Notes: generated from the sequence alone by a model not told the origin. A stretch of DNA of 43,836 nt from Sphingomonas mali NBRC 15500 (GCF_001598415.1 NZ_BCYX01000032.1:1-43836); one strand, 5' to 3'. Counted from the stretch's first letter, positions 1 to 8,807 are shown. Translations and numbers: made by a program.

Positions 1-7
1 AAATACT

Positions 8-2032
8 TCACCAGACGTGGACGCGATCCTCGGGTGCCAGGTACAGTTTGTCGCCGGGCTTGACCCCGAACGCGGCGTACCAGGCGTCCATGTTCCGGAC
101 GATACCGTTGACGCGATATTCCTCCGGGCTGTGCGGATTGGACAGGAGCTGCGCGCGCAACGCGCCTTCGCGGGCCTTGCCTTGCCAGCTCTGCGCATAA
201 GCGATGAAGAAACGCTGGTCGCCAGTATAGCCGTCGATCACCGGCGGCTCGCCATGACGCGATACGTAGCGGCGATAAGCGGCATAGGCGGCTTCGAGCC
301 CACCGAGATCGCCGAGATTCTCGCCTAGGGTCAGCTCGCCCTTGATGTGTACGCCGGGGATCGGCTCGTAGCCGTTGAACTGCGCGACCAGCTTCTGCGC
401 GTGCGCGGTGTAGCGGTCGGCCGATTCCTTGGTCCACCAGTCGCGCAGCTTGCCCTGGGCGTCGAATTGGCGGCCTTCGTCATCGAAACCATGGCCCATT
501 TCGTGGCCGATCGTAGCACCCGTCTCGCCGTAATTGACCGCCGGATCGGCGGCGGGGTCGAAGAAAGGCGGCTGCAGGATCGCCGCCGGGAAGGTCACCT
601 GGTTCATCAGCGGATTGTAATAGGCGTTCACTTCCTGGACGTTCATGTCCCACAGCCCGCGGTCGACCGGCTTGGGTAACCGCGACAATTCCAGTTTCCA
701 CTGGAAGTCCTCGGCGGCGATCGCGTTGCCGAGCGGATCGGTGCGCGACACCGTCATCGACGAATAATCGATATATTTGGCCGGATGCCCGATCCGCGGA
801 TCGAACGAGGCGAGTTTGGCGAGCGCTTCCTTGCGGGTCGGCTCGTCCATCCAGGCGGCGTTGTCGATCTTCTCCTTATAGGCCGCGCGCAAGTCGCCGA
901 TCAGTTCGGTCATCTGCTTGTCGGTATCGGCGGTCCAGTGATGCTGGGCGTAGAGTTGGCCGACCGCCTCGCCGAGATAGTCGTTGAGTAGCCGCACGCC
1001 GCGCTTCCAGCGCTCGGCCTGGGCCTGCACGTCCTGCATCGTCCGGCTGTAGAATCCGAACCGCGTATCGTCGAACGCCTTGGGCAGATATTGCGCATGG
1101 TCGCTGATGAAGCGGAAGGTCATCCAGTCCTTCCAGGTGGCGAGCGGCGTCGCCGCGATCGCCTTGCCCGCCGCAGTCACCGCGCTGGGTTCGGCGACGA
1201 CCACGATCGGCATCTTGCCCAGGCCGATCCTGGCGAGGACGGGAGTCCAGTCGAATTGCGGCGCGAGCTTGGTCAGAGCCGCGCGGTCCATCGGGTTATA
1301 GGTCTTGACCGGATCGCGCCGCGCCTCGGGCGTCCATTGATCCTGTGCCAGCTTGGTTTCGAGCGCGATGATCGCATCGGCCTTCGCCGCAGCGTCGGGG
1401 ATGCCGGCCAGCTCCTGGATGTGGATGATATAGTCGCGATAGGCCTTGCGGTACGCGACATATTTGGCGTCGGGCAGCAGGTAATAGTCACGCGTCGGCA
1501 GGCCGAGCCGGGCCTGGCCGGTATCGACCGTATAATGGGTCGGATCCTTGGAATTGGGGCTGACGCCGATATTGATCGGCGAGGCAAAGCCGGGCTCGGC
1601 CATCAGCGCGACGAGCTGGTTGGTAGTCTTGATCGCGGCGATCCGTCCGAGCCAGGGCTTGAGCGGGGCAGTGCCGCGCGCCTCGATCCCGGCCTGGTCC
1701 ATCCAGGCGCCGTAAAAGTCGGTGATCCGCCGCATCTTGGGATCGGCCGGCGCGGGACCGGCTTCCTCGACCAGCTTGCGGACTTCCGCCTCGCTTTCGT
1801 CGGGCATGTCGTAATTATAGCCGGCGCGCGCCTTGTCCGGCGCGATCGGCGCGGTCTTCAGCCAGCTGCCTTCGGCATAACGGAAGAAGTCGTCGCCCGG
1901 CTTGGTCGCCTTGTCCATCGAGCTGTAATCAACGCCCCACGGCCCGTATTTGGGTTTGGGTGCGGAGGTCTGCGCCAATGCCAGTCCCGACATGCCCAGC
2001 AATAACAGCCCAGCAACCCGCTTGATCGCCAT
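8..2032 (-). CDS. M13 family (neprilysin/PepO-like) zinc metallopeptidase, secreted
   Basis: This 674-residue protein is a full-length M13 peptidase, a family that cuts short peptides outside the cytoplasm. The N-terminus is a signal peptide (positive MAIKR, hydrophobic LLLLGMSGLALA, cleavage near AQTSA), so it acts in the periplasm or at the envelope. The zinc site is intact: HEMGH at about residues 510-514 and the third ligand Glu in GENLGDLGG near residue 571. The NAYYNP substrate-binding motif is also present. The C-terminus ends RVHVW, the usual family ending. Length fits the family norm of about 670-700. The start is ATG 2032 with a GGGGA-type ribosome site about ten bases upstream. The neighbour upstream on the same strand is a FrnE-like oxidoreductase 86 bases away, with no clear functional link. 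Family assignment is secure; the substrate is unknown. Confidence 0.95.
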   Translation of the reverse strand: MAIKRVAGLLLLGMSGLALAQTSAPKPKYGPWGVDYSSMDKATKPGDDFFRYAEGSWLKTAPIAPDKARAGYNYDMPDESEAEVRKLVEEAGPAPADPKMRRITDFYGAWMDQAGIEARGTAPLKPWLGRIAAIKTTNQLVALMAEPGFASPINIGVSPNSKDPTHYTVDTGQARLGLPTRDYYLLPDAKYVAYRKAYRDYIIHIQELAGIPDAAAKADAIIALETKLAQDQWTPEARRDPVKTYNPMDRAALTKLAPQFDWTPVLARIGLGKMPIVVVAEPSAVTAAGKAIAATPLATWKDWMTFRFISDHAQYLPKAFDDTRFGFYSRTMQDVQAQAERWKRGVRLLNDYLGEAVGQLYAQHHWTADTDKQMTELIGDLRAAYKEKIDNAAWMDEPTRKEALAKLASFDPRIGHPAKYIDYSSMTVSRTDPLGNAIAAEDFQWKLELSRLPKPVDRGLWDMNVQEVNAYYNPLMNQVTFPAAILQPPFFDPAADPAVNYGETGATIGHEMGHGFDDEGRQFDAQGKLRDWWTKESADRYTAHAQKLVAQFNGYEPIPGVHIKGELTLGENLGDLGGLEAAYAAYRRYVSRHGEPPVIDGYTGDQRFFIAYAQSWQGKAREGALRAQLLSNPHSPEEYRVNGIVRNMDAWYAAFGVKPGDKLYLAPEDRVHVW

Positions 2033-2118
2033 GACGAAAATTCCCCGCTCGATGATCGTTCGCGCGGTGTGTTGTCAGACTATGGCGGCCGACAAAAGCG
2101 GAATCTTGTCGCCCGGTT

Positions 2119-2769
2119 TCAGGCGGGCTCGGCGACAATCTGGCGCAGCGCGCGTTCGAACGCTTCCGGCGGCTGCCCGCCCGAGATCAGATAGCGACCA
2201 TCGATGACGATCGCCGGCACCGAGTTGATACCGTGCGACTGCCACAGGCGTTCGGCGTCGCGGACTTCCTGCGCATAGCGACCCGAGGACAGGATGTCGC
2301 GCGCCGCGGTGCCATCGAGCCCGGCCTGTTCGGCGATGGAGACCAGGATGTCGTGGTCGGACACGTCCAGTCCCTGGGTGAAGTTGGCCGCGAGCAAGGC
2401 GTGCTTGAGCGCGACCTGACGCCCTTCGAGCTCCGCCCAATGGAGCAGCCGGTGCGCGTCGAACGTATTGTGCAGCCGCCGCTCGCCCAGCATCGCCATG
2501 TCGAACCCGACCGCGGCGGCGCGGTCGCGGATCGTCTCGCGATTGGCGGCCGCTTGCTCCGGGCCGATGCCGTATTTGCGCGTGATATGCTCGACCGCAT
2601 CCTCGCCTTCGGGCGGCATGTCGGGGTTGAGCTCGAACGGCTGGAACGTGATGTGTGCGTCGATCAGGTCGCCGGTGCGTGCCAGCGCTTCCTCCAACCC
2701 GTTGAGGCCGACGGCGCACCACGGGCAGGCAATGTCGGAAACGAAATCGATCTTGATCGGCCGGGGCAT
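2119..2769 (-). CDS. DsbA family oxidoreductase, FrnE-like
   Basis: This is a 216-residue thioredoxin-fold protein of the FrnE subgroup of DsbA-like enzymes. The redox motif CPWC lies at the very start of the fold (SDIACPWCAVG, near residues 15-18). No signal peptide is visible, so it is probably cytoplasmic, as FrnE proteins are. The C-terminal part has the conserved GINSVPAIVIDGRYLISGGQ segment carrying the cis-proline loop and a second thioredoxin-like strand. FrnE relatives act as thiol-disulfide isomerases and have been linked to oxidative stress tolerance; the partner here cannot be told from sequence. ATG 2769 is preferred because an AAGGATG ribosome site lies just upstream and the protein then begins exactly like its family. 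It could be co-transcribed with the downstream M13 peptidase. Confidence 0.9.
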   Translation of the reverse strand: MPRPIKIDFVSDIACPWCAVGLNGLEEALARTGDLIDAHITFQPFELNPDMPPEGEDAVEHITRKYGIGPEQAAANRETIRDRAAAVGFDMAMLGERRLHNTFDAHRLLHWAELEGRQVALKHALLAANFTQGLDVSDHDILVSIAEQAGLDGTAARDILSSGRYAQEVRDAERLWQSHGINSVPAIVIDGRYLISGGQPPEAFERALRQIVAEPA

Positions 2770-2892
2770 GCGCCATCCTTTTCCTGTGTGGTCACGGCAC
2801 AGATAAGGATCAAGTCGGCGCGTTTCATCGGGGCCCCAGCGCAGGCGCTAATACTTCCGTCGCGGACGGCGCGTCGCGCGCGCCAGAGCCGA

Positions 2893-3327
2893 TCAGAAGG
2901 GTGCCGCGACGGTCTCGAAGTCGAGATGATCGGCGTCGAAGCCTTGCGGGCCCGGGATTGCCTGGAGATTGCGATATTTGATCGCAGGGCCAGGCGACCG
3001 GCCGACCACTGCCGTGCCGGACCCATCGAGCGCGACGCGTTCGTCGCCTGCGATCAGCGTCATGCCCTTGAGCGAGCCCGGCGTGTAATGGACCACCAGG
3101 TCATAGCCATGCGGCGCGTTGCAATATTCGCGGATCGCACCGAGTTCGAATGAACCCGGCGCGGCCGGCCCGGTCGGGACGCCGGCAGCGGCCGCTCCCG
3201 CCTTGACAGTGCACATTACCGGCACCCGCAGAACGAGATTGATCCCGAAGGACTCGCTGTGCGCGGCCGAGGTGCCCGCGGCGACGAGCAACAACCCCGT
3301 CGTCATTTTCCCGATCCTGCCGACCAT
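2893..3327 (-). CDS. small secreted pilin-like (spore coat protein U-like) protein
   Basis: This 144-residue protein has a signal peptide (TTGLLLVAAGTSAAHS) and one short beta-rich domain. Two cysteines, one in VMCTVKAG and one in REYCNAPHG, are spaced about thirty residues apart. The other pilin-like proteins of this locus show the same pattern, and it is typical of the SCPU domain, where the pair forms a disulfide. A run of aliphatic residues around HGYDLVVHYTPGSLKGMTLI resembles the core strands of that fold. It is transcribed away from the main pilus operon, across a shared upstream region of about 300 bases, so co-regulation is plausible. A minor pilus subunit is inferred from fold features and location only. 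ATG 3327 is used, but ATG 3306 (MTTGLLL) would give a tidier signal peptide. Confidence 0.6.
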   Translation of the reverse strand: MVGRIGKMTTGLLLVAAGTSAAHSESFGINLVLRVPVMCTVKAGAAAAGVPTGPAAPGSFELGAIREYCNAPHGYDLVVHYTPGSLKGMTLIAGDERVALDGSGTAVVGRSPGPAIKYRNLQAIPGPQGFDADHLDFETVAAPF

Positions 3328-3444
3328 GATTCGCCGCCTTCCTGAAAACCGCCTGAAAAACTCGAGGGGCAGTGTACGTTCGGGCGGTTAAGGATTGGCA
3401 AAAGCGCTAATATGCCAAAACGGGTATGATCAAATTGAGTATCC

Positions 3445-3457
3445 TTAATGTAGATCA
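3445..3457 (+). promoter_or_regulatory. candidate shared regulatory motif, copy 1 (TTRATGTAGATCA)
   Basis: The 13-base string TTAATGTAGATCA lies in the divergent region between the small pilin-like gene (minus) and the first plus-strand pilin-like gene. Nearly the same string (TTGATGTAGATCA) recurs at 4362-4374 before the major pilin gene. In both places a TTAAG follows about a dozen bases later. The rest of 3328-3611 is clearly more AT-rich than the surrounding genes and also has a short TTTCCG/CGGAAA inverted repeat at 3474-3487. No clear -35/-10 pair could be fixed. The role as a regulator site is inference. Confidence 0.35.
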
Positions 3458-3629
3458 ATGAGTGGTTAAGGCATTTCCGGACGGAAAATCCTTTAGCTGC
3501 CGAGTTTTAGTAATCACTGATCACGCAGCACCAATAATGGGACAAAGTTAACCATTCGTTAGACTCGACTCCTAGCCGATTGATGTATTTGGTATATCGA
3601 ACGTTAAGGATTTGAGTCGGGTGGGGGTA

Positions 3630-4271
3630 ATGAAAGCCAAGACGCCGCGCTTCGCGGCACGGGTTGCCGCGGTCTTCGCTCCGCGGTCCGATTTAGAGAA
3701 GGCAATTGTCGGGGCAATTCCGATCTCGGCGTGCGTCTTCGCTCGATCCGTGATTTCGGGGTGCGCTGGGATTGCCGCCCTGTTCGCCGTGCCGTCTTCT
3801 GCTCAAGAGATATCAAACGTCCGCAGCGTCGACATTGCGCTTGCGGGCCACATTTCGCAGCGCTGCGGCATGGCGGCGGGGCAGAGCACTGACCTCGGTA
3901 ATCTGTCACGCCCCCGGATCAGCGCGACCACGCGGGTCCAGCTAGATTGTAATGTGCCCTTCACGATGTCGATCCAGGCGCAGCGCGGGGCGATCCAGAA
4001 CCTGCTGATGCCTGGTGGGCAGGGCGGGTATCAGGGATCGGTTCCCTACAGCCTCAACGTCGAATTGCCGGTCCGCCGGCCGGACCGGGAGCTCCTGACG
4101 CGAGCGTTCGAGGGCCGCGCCTTGGTTGCCGGCCAGACCATGTCTAGCCTTGGCGGCATCGCTCAGGATGGGATGCTGCTACGACTGGATTTGGGCAGTG
4201 TGACAAGTAGCTCTGGGCTTCTCGCTGGAGCATATGGTGAGACCATCGTTATAACGGTGGCGCCAACTTGA
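3630..4271 (+). CDS. pilin-like protein of the SCPU/chaperone-usher type
   Basis: This roughly 213-residue secreted protein begins with an unusually long basic leader, followed by a hydrophobic stretch (SGCAGIAALFAVPSSAQE) that looks like the signal peptide core. The mature part has two cysteines about thirty residues apart (SQRCGMAAG and VQLDCNVPF) and ends in alternating hydrophobic residues (YGETIVITVAPT). That ending resembles the donor or final strand of a pilus subunit. It lies between the divergent minor pilin-like gene and the major pilin, upstream of the chaperone and usher. The start is uncertain: the frame is open from TTG 3612 (after AAGGA) and GTG 3621, but ATG 3630 is the first normal codon. 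Assignment rests on cysteine pattern, leader, ending and context; overall similarity to known pilins is weak by eye. Confidence 0.6.
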   Translation: MKAKTPRFAARVAAVFAPRSDLEKAIVGAIPISACVFARSVISGCAGIAALFAVPSSAQEISNVRSVDIALAGHISQRCGMAAGQSTDLGNLSRPRISATTRVQLDCNVPFTMSIQAQRGAIQNLLMPGGQGGYQGSVPYSLNVELPVRRPDRELLTRAFEGRALVAGQTMSSLGGIAQDGMLLRLDLGSVTSSSGLLAGAYGETIVITVAPT

Positions 4272-4361
4272 TAGTGTAAAATTAAATCAAGGATTGCTGG
4301 GCGCGAAGTCTTGGCCCTTCGTGTGATTTGTCGTCAATGTACTTGCAAAATAGCGCCGGTA

Positions 4362-4374
4362 TTGATGTAGATCA
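4362..4374 (+). promoter_or_regulatory. candidate shared regulatory motif, copy 2 (TTRATGTAGATCA)
   Basis: TTGATGTAGATCA is the second copy of the motif seen at 3445-3457, about 110 bases upstream of the major pilin start. The intergenic stretch 4272-4482 (211 bases) is AT-rich compared with the genes and probably carries the pilin promoter. A clear GGGTGGA ribosome site is at 4471-4477. The regulatory role is inferred from the repetition upstream of two genes of one locus. Confidence 0.35.
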
Positions 4375-4482
4375 TCCAGCATTAAGTTGTTGCGTGGCCA
4401 AGTTATTAGTAGATGACTGATATGTCGGCGAATCGTTTCGATATGGTATCGAACAGCCGTCATTGGATAAGGGTGGAAACCA

Positions 4483-5229
4483 ATGAAGAAGCTTCTTTCG
4501 ACTGCCGCGGCTGCGGCGCTCCTTTCGACCGCTGGCGTGGCGCATGCCGACAACATTGCCTGGTCGGGTCAGACGCCGGGCATCTTCCCGGGCTCGACCA
4601 TTTCGTACAGCGGTGCGCTCGGTCATTTCGGCTACAATATCGCGACCGCGATCGGTGGCGTTGGTTACGATCAGTCGGGCAGCAACTCGGGCAACGCCGA
4701 CACGGCGAATTCCGACGTGACGAACACCTGGACGATCTCGGGTAACGTGACCAAGGACTGCTCGTATTATGGCGGCAGCAGCACCAGCCACACGCTGGAC
4801 TTCGGCACCATCGGCGTGAACACCCAGGCGGCGACTTCGGTGGGCAGCGCCTTCAACATGATGTCGGCCGCCGTTGCGACCGTAAACAGCACGACCGCCG
4901 GCTGCAACTTCAACAACGACGTGTCGATCACCAAGAGCAATGGCGCCGACGGCATGAAGAACATCGCGGCTGGCGGCTATGACACCAACAACTTCCAGGC
5001 GACCATCCCTTACTCGGTGGCGGCGACCTTTACGGCCGGCGCACAGGGTGCCGTTGCCGCTGCCAACTCGCAGACGCTGACCGCCGGTACCGGCGACGCT
5101 TCGAAGGTTGGTCATTACGGCGCCTGGCGTTCGAACATGACGATGGTCGTCAACGCTCCGGTCCCGCCGAAGGCGCTGGTCGCGGGCAACTATTCGGACA
5201 CGCTGACGGTCGAGCTTAAGGCGCTCTGA
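4483..5229 (+). CDS. probable major pilin subunit, SCPU-like
   Basis: This 248-residue protein starts with a textbook signal peptide (MKKLLSTAAAAALLSTAGVAHA, cleaved before DNIAW). The mature region is rich in Gly, Asn, Ser, Thr and Ala, with few charges and almost no long helices. It has a cysteine pair (KDCSYYGG and TAGCNFNND). It ends with GNYSDTLTVELKAL, the pattern of alternating hydrophobic residues that marks the last strand of chaperone-usher subunits and SCPU proteins. A strong ribosome site (GGGTGGA) sits six bases before the ATG, and a stem-loop follows the gene. Both fit high expression of a structural subunit compared with the assembly genes downstream. It is longer than the typical 150-180-residue archaic pilin, with an extra Gly/Ser/Asn-rich segment before the cysteine domain. 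Major subunit status is inferred. Confidence 0.75.
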   Translation: MKKLLSTAAAAALLSTAGVAHADNIAWSGQTPGIFPGSTISYSGALGHFGYNIATAIGGVGYDQSGSNSGNADTANSDVTNTWTISGNVTKDCSYYGGSSTSHTLDFGTIGVNTQAATSVGSAFNMMSAAVATVNSTTAGCNFNNDVSITKSNGADGMKNIAAGGYDTNNFQATIPYSVAATFTAGAQGAVAAANSQTLTAGTGDASKVGHYGAWRSNMTMVVNAPVPPKALVAGNYSDTLTVELKAL

Positions 5230-5256
5230 TCCGTCGGATTCCGACAATGCGAACGG

Positions 5257-5286
5257 AAAGGGGGGGGATTTTTAATCCCTCCCCTT
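5257..5286 (+). promoter_or_regulatory. strong stem-loop between pilin and chaperone genes
   Basis: A run of G followed by ATT, a TTT loop and the complementary AATCCCTCCCCTT form a stem of about 13 pairs containing one G-U pair. It sits about 30 bases after the pilin stop and about 75 bases before the chaperone start. No T-tract follows it, so it is not a classical terminator. Such a structure can stabilise the upstream pilin mRNA or reduce read-through, giving much pilin and little usher; this role is inferred. Confidence 0.6.
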
Positions 5287-5361
5287 CACCTTTACCTTTA
5301 CGCGTTACAGGGTTGGCTACGCGAGGTAGCTGCGTAAATCATTGGGCGGGGGCCTGAAACG

Positions 5362-6162
5362 GTGTTGAATTCTTTCTCGCGCGGTATCGTGCGCTCGGCC
5401 GTGGCGGTCGCGATGGCGGTCGGCATGGCGGCATCCGTCTATGCAATGCGGGTCTCCCCGATGATCGTCGAAATGACGACGACCGGCAGCAGCTCGACCG
5501 CGCGGGTCGAGGTGCAGAATCTCAACGCCGGCCGATTGCCGTTCGAGACGCGCATCACGAAACTCACCTTCAACGAATATGGCGTGCCGACCGAAACGCC
5601 GGCCGATGGCGACTTCCTCGTCTTCCCGCCGCAGGGTATGCTGCCGCAGGGCGCGCGCCAGGTCATTCGCCTGCAATGGGTGGGCACACCCGACATTCCG
5701 ACGTCGCAAGCCTATTATTTGTCGGTCAACCAACTGCCGATTCCTGCTGAGCCGGGTGCGGCGCCGCAGAGCGCCAACGTCCAGGTCGTCTATCATATGA
5801 AGGCGTTGATCGTCGTCGCGCCCACGGGCGCGCGGCCTGACGTAACGGTGACGTCGGTCAAGCAGATCGACTATCAGCCCGAGCCCGCCAAGGCGGGCGA
5901 TCCGCCGCCGCCCAAGGTCCCGGGGCTCGAGGTCACCATGAAGAACAATGGTCGGCGTCACATGATGATGTCGGCTGCCAAGTGGCTGATCGACGGCAAG
6001 GCTCCCGATGGTCGCCCGGTCCGGCTGACGGTGACGCAGGAAGACCTGATGCGGGGTATCGGCAGCGGCTATATCGCCGGCGGCGGTGCGGTTCGCATCT
6101 ATCGCTTCCCGATCCCTCAAGCGTTCGGCCCGGGACCGATCACGGTAAAGTTCGCTCAATGA
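5362..6162 (+). CDS. periplasmic pilus chaperone (PapD-like, archaic type)
   Basis: This 266-residue protein has a signal peptide (VAVAMAVGMAASVYA) followed by an N-terminal immunoglobulin-like chaperone domain. The segment MRVSPMIVEM is the first strand. The stretch PPQGMLPQGARQVIRLQWVG matches the conserved G1/F1 region that in this family carries subunit-capping hydrophobics, and YYLSVNQLPIP is the chaperone signature. Chaperones of this class take pilins from the Sec translocon, complete their fold by donor-strand complementation and hand them to the usher. The second domain ends YRFPIPQAFGPGPITVKFAQ. The start is GTG 5362 (TTG 5365 is possible) after a G-rich ribosome site. The stop overlaps the usher start (ATGA at 6159-6162), indicating translational coupling. 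Confidence 0.9.
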   Translation: MLNSFSRGIVRSAVAVAMAVGMAASVYAMRVSPMIVEMTTTGSSSTARVEVQNLNAGRLPFETRITKLTFNEYGVPTETPADGDFLVFPPQGMLPQGARQVIRLQWVGTPDIPTSQAYYLSVNQLPIPAEPGAAPQSANVQVVYHMKALIVVAPTGARPDVTVTSVKQIDYQPEPAKAGDPPPPKVPGLEVTMKNNGRRHMMMSAAKWLIDGKAPDGRPVRLTVTQEDLMRGIGSGYIAGGGAVRIYRFPIPQAFGPGPITVKFAQ

Positions 6163-8807
6163 CGCGGGCATCCCTGCTGGCTGCGACCGCCTGGTTCTGT
6201 CTGGCGGCGGGGACCGCCGGCGCCCAGGTTTCGGTGCCGTTGCCGCAATCGCAACCGAAAGCTCCGCCGCCGACCCCGGCGCAAAGCAGCCCGCCTGCGG
6301 GGCAGACCACCGTGCCGTTGCCTGGCAAACCCGTTCAGCCTGTCCAGCCGGCTGAACCCGACATCAACACATTGCCGATCGTCGGACAGCCCGGGACCTC
6401 CAGCCTGCCGATCGGCAAATACGGCCGGCCGGACATCAATCCGTACGACCGCGATCTCGATCTGACGGTTCCGTTGATGTTCAAGAATCGGTCGCTTGGC
6501 GATTTGCCGATCCGACTGACCTATGACGATCGCTTGCTGGTCGACCGCCGCAGCTTCGAAAAGCTGATCGCCCCATTGCTGACCAAGCCCGCGATGCAGC
6601 GGGTAACGGCAATCGATCCGGGCGCCGAACGCCTCGAATCGGACGCGTTGAAGGCGATCGGCATTTCCTTTGAATACGATCCGAGCAGCCTGGCGGTCGT
6701 GGTGCTGACGATCGATCCGTCGCAGCGCGCGATAGAGAATTTGTTCGCGCCACCGAATGCAGGTCAGGAAGTCATCGACCTTTCGCCGGCGTCCGTTTCC
6801 GCCTTCCTCAATATCAACGCCTATTACGGCTACGTCTGGAACGGCGCGCACTCGCAGCCACCAGAAGTTGCGCTGAACGGCGCTATCCGCATCAAGAAAT
6901 TCGTGTTCGAAGGCGACGGCCAGTTCGGCCAGGACAATTTCGGCAGCGGCGCCTACACCTTCAATCGCAACTATGCCCGCCTCGTCTACGACCTGCCAAG
7001 CGATTACATCCGTCTGTATCTTGGCGACCTTACGCCGGAAGTGCGTGGCCAACAGGGTTACGCGCAGATTGGCGGCATCGGCATCAGCCGGCAGCGACAG
7101 CGGTTCGATCCCTATCGGTCGTCGGTGCTACAGGGCAATCGCCAACTGCTGCTCCAGAACGACGCCACGGTGCGCATCTTGCGCAACGGCGTCCTGTATC
7201 GCGAGATGCGGCTCGATGCAGGATCGTACGATCTGAGCTCGCTGCCGCTGCTCGCCGGCAGCAACGACGTGCAAATCCAGGTCAGCAACAACGCCGGCGG
7301 CTTTCAGACGATCGACTACAGCCAGTATCTCGACCCGATCGACCTTGCGCCCGGCGATTTCGAATACGCGGCGTATATCGGCCCGACGAGCACGAATTTC
7401 GGACGTACGCCGAAATACAATGGTCCGGTCTCCTTCTCGGGTTTTTATCGCAAGGCATTCGTCAACGCGCCGGCGATCGGTGTGGGAGTGCAGGCGAATC
7501 GCGATATCCAGACGCTGACCGGCCAAACCCAGTTCGTGCTGCGGGGCGGATCGCGCCTGTTGTTCGACGGCGGCGTCAGCAACGCTCGCCGCGTTGGTCA
7601 GGGCTTCTCCCTCGGGGTTGGGTACGATCTGCTGATCGATCGCGGCGGGCTGGTGGATTCCGCCAGCGTGCGCGTCGACTATGTCTCGCGTCGGTTTGCG
7701 GTGCTATCGATGCCGGTTCCGGATAACGTCAACAGCTTCAACCTGAGCGCGCAATATACGCACCAGTTTTCGCAGCGTTTTTCATTACTGGCGGTCGGCA
7801 GCTATCTCGGCAATCGCGATCATCGCGACAGCTATCGGCTGGGCGTATCCGGCAACTATTACATCACCAGCAAGCTCAGCATCCGCGCCGGAGTCGACTA
7901 TACCAAGCTCGACAGTTCGTTCGGTCGCGGGCGTGGGCTGGGTGCGTCGATCTCGATCGTCTTCCAGCCCTCCTATCGCGATCGGGCCGAGGCGCGGTAC
8001 GAGAGTAGCACGGATAGCCAGGCGCTGTCGTACATCCACAATTCGTCCAACCAGATTGGCAGCCTCGGCTACGGCGCGGTGGCGAACCGCGACAATGGCG
8101 CGATCACCGCCCAAGGCTTCGCCGACTATACCGCTAACCGCTTCGATGCCACGTTGTCGCAAGCCAGCTATGGCCCCAGCTTCGGGCAGTTCGGAGCGGT
8201 CAACGTGACCTCGCTCCGCGTCGGAACGTCCATCGCGTTCGCAGACGGTGTGGTTGGTGTTGGGCGGCGGATCAACGACAGCTTCGCGTTGCTCTATCCG
8301 CATCGCAATCTGGGCGGCCGCAGCGTGGTGGCCGGCCAATCGCTCGCGCAGAGCGATTACATGAGCAAGAGCGGCACGTTCGGGGCTGCCGTGAACGGCT
8401 ATCTGACGAGCTATGTCAACCAGCCGATTCAGTACGACATCCAGGACGTACCGCCGGGCTACGACATCGGGCCCGGATCGGTGCGGGTGAATCCGCCTTA
8501 TCATAGCGGCTACAAGCTGCGCGTCGGCACCGACGCCTTTGCGAGCGCGATGGGTACCCTGCTGCTGCCGAACGGCCAACCGGTGGCGCTGATCGGCGGA
8601 CGGGTGATCGCCGACGACGGCAAGGACAAGGAGCCGTTGCCGTTTTTCACCAACTCGGTGGGCAGGTTCGCGATCCAGAACCTGCGCCCTGCGGTATCCT
8701 ATCGCGTCGAACTCGGGAACGGCGCTGCAATGTTCAAATTCAGCGTGCCGACCGATACGACCGGACTGGTCGACCTCAAGACGATCATGCTCAAACCGGT
8801 GAAGTGA
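6159..8807 (+). CDS. outer membrane pilus usher
   Basis: This 882-residue outer membrane pore assembles and exports chaperone-bound subunits. After a signal peptide (LLAATAWFCLAAGTAGAQ) there is an unusual proline-rich stretch of about 90 residues (PLPQSQPKAPPPTPAQSSPP and similar). Next come an N-terminal chaperone-binding region, a long beta-barrel rich in aromatic and Gly residues ending strands (for example FRGS-like LRGGSRLLFDGGVSNARR), and a C-terminal domain with GGRVIADDGKDKEPLPFFTNSVGRFAIQNLRP, the plug or carboxypeptidase-like fold seen in ushers. The open frame extends upstream to 5982, but ATG 6159 overlaps the chaperone stop and opens directly into a signal peptide, so it is the start. 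Length agrees with archaic ushers. The Pro-rich insert before the N-terminal domain is the odd part. Confidence 0.9.
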   Translation: MTRASLLAATAWFCLAAGTAGAQVSVPLPQSQPKAPPPTPAQSSPPAGQTTVPLPGKPVQPVQPAEPDINTLPIVGQPGTSSLPIGKYGRPDINPYDRDLDLTVPLMFKNRSLGDLPIRLTYDDRLLVDRRSFEKLIAPLLTKPAMQRVTAIDPGAERLESDALKAIGISFEYDPSSLAVVVLTIDPSQRAIENLFAPPNAGQEVIDLSPASVSAFLNINAYYGYVWNGAHSQPPEVALNGAIRIKKFVFEGDGQFGQDNFGSGAYTFNRNYARLVYDLPSDYIRLYLGDLTPEVRGQQGYAQIGGIGISRQRQRFDPYRSSVLQGNRQLLLQNDATVRILRNGVLYREMRLDAGSYDLSSLPLLAGSNDVQIQVSNNAGGFQTIDYSQYLDPIDLAPGDFEYAAYIGPTSTNFGRTPKYNGPVSFSGFYRKAFVNAPAIGVGVQANRDIQTLTGQTQFVLRGGSRLLFDGGVSNARRVGQGFSLGVGYDLLIDRGGLVDSASVRVDYVSRRFAVLSMPVPDNVNSFNLSAQYTHQFSQRFSLLAVGSYLGNRDHRDSYRLGVSGNYYITSKLSIRAGVDYTKLDSSFGRGRGLGASISIVFQPSYRDRAEARYESSTDSQALSYIHNSSNQIGSLGYGAVANRDNGAITAQGFADYTANRFDATLSQASYGPSFGQFGAVNVTSLRVGTSIAFADGVVGVGRRINDSFALLYPHRNLGGRSVVAGQSLAQSDYMSKSGTFGAAVNGYLTSYVNQPIQYDIQDVPPGYDIGPGSVRVNPPYHSGYKLRVGTDAFASAMGTLLLPNGQPVALIGGRVIADDGKDKEPLPFFTNSVGRFAIQNLRPAVSYRVELGNGAAMFKFSVPTDTTGLVDLKTIMLKPVK

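Noticed and set aside
5982..6158. Upstream extension of the usher frame
   Set aside because: It lies inside the chaperone gene in another frame and reads as Arg/Gly-rich; the true start begins a signal peptide.
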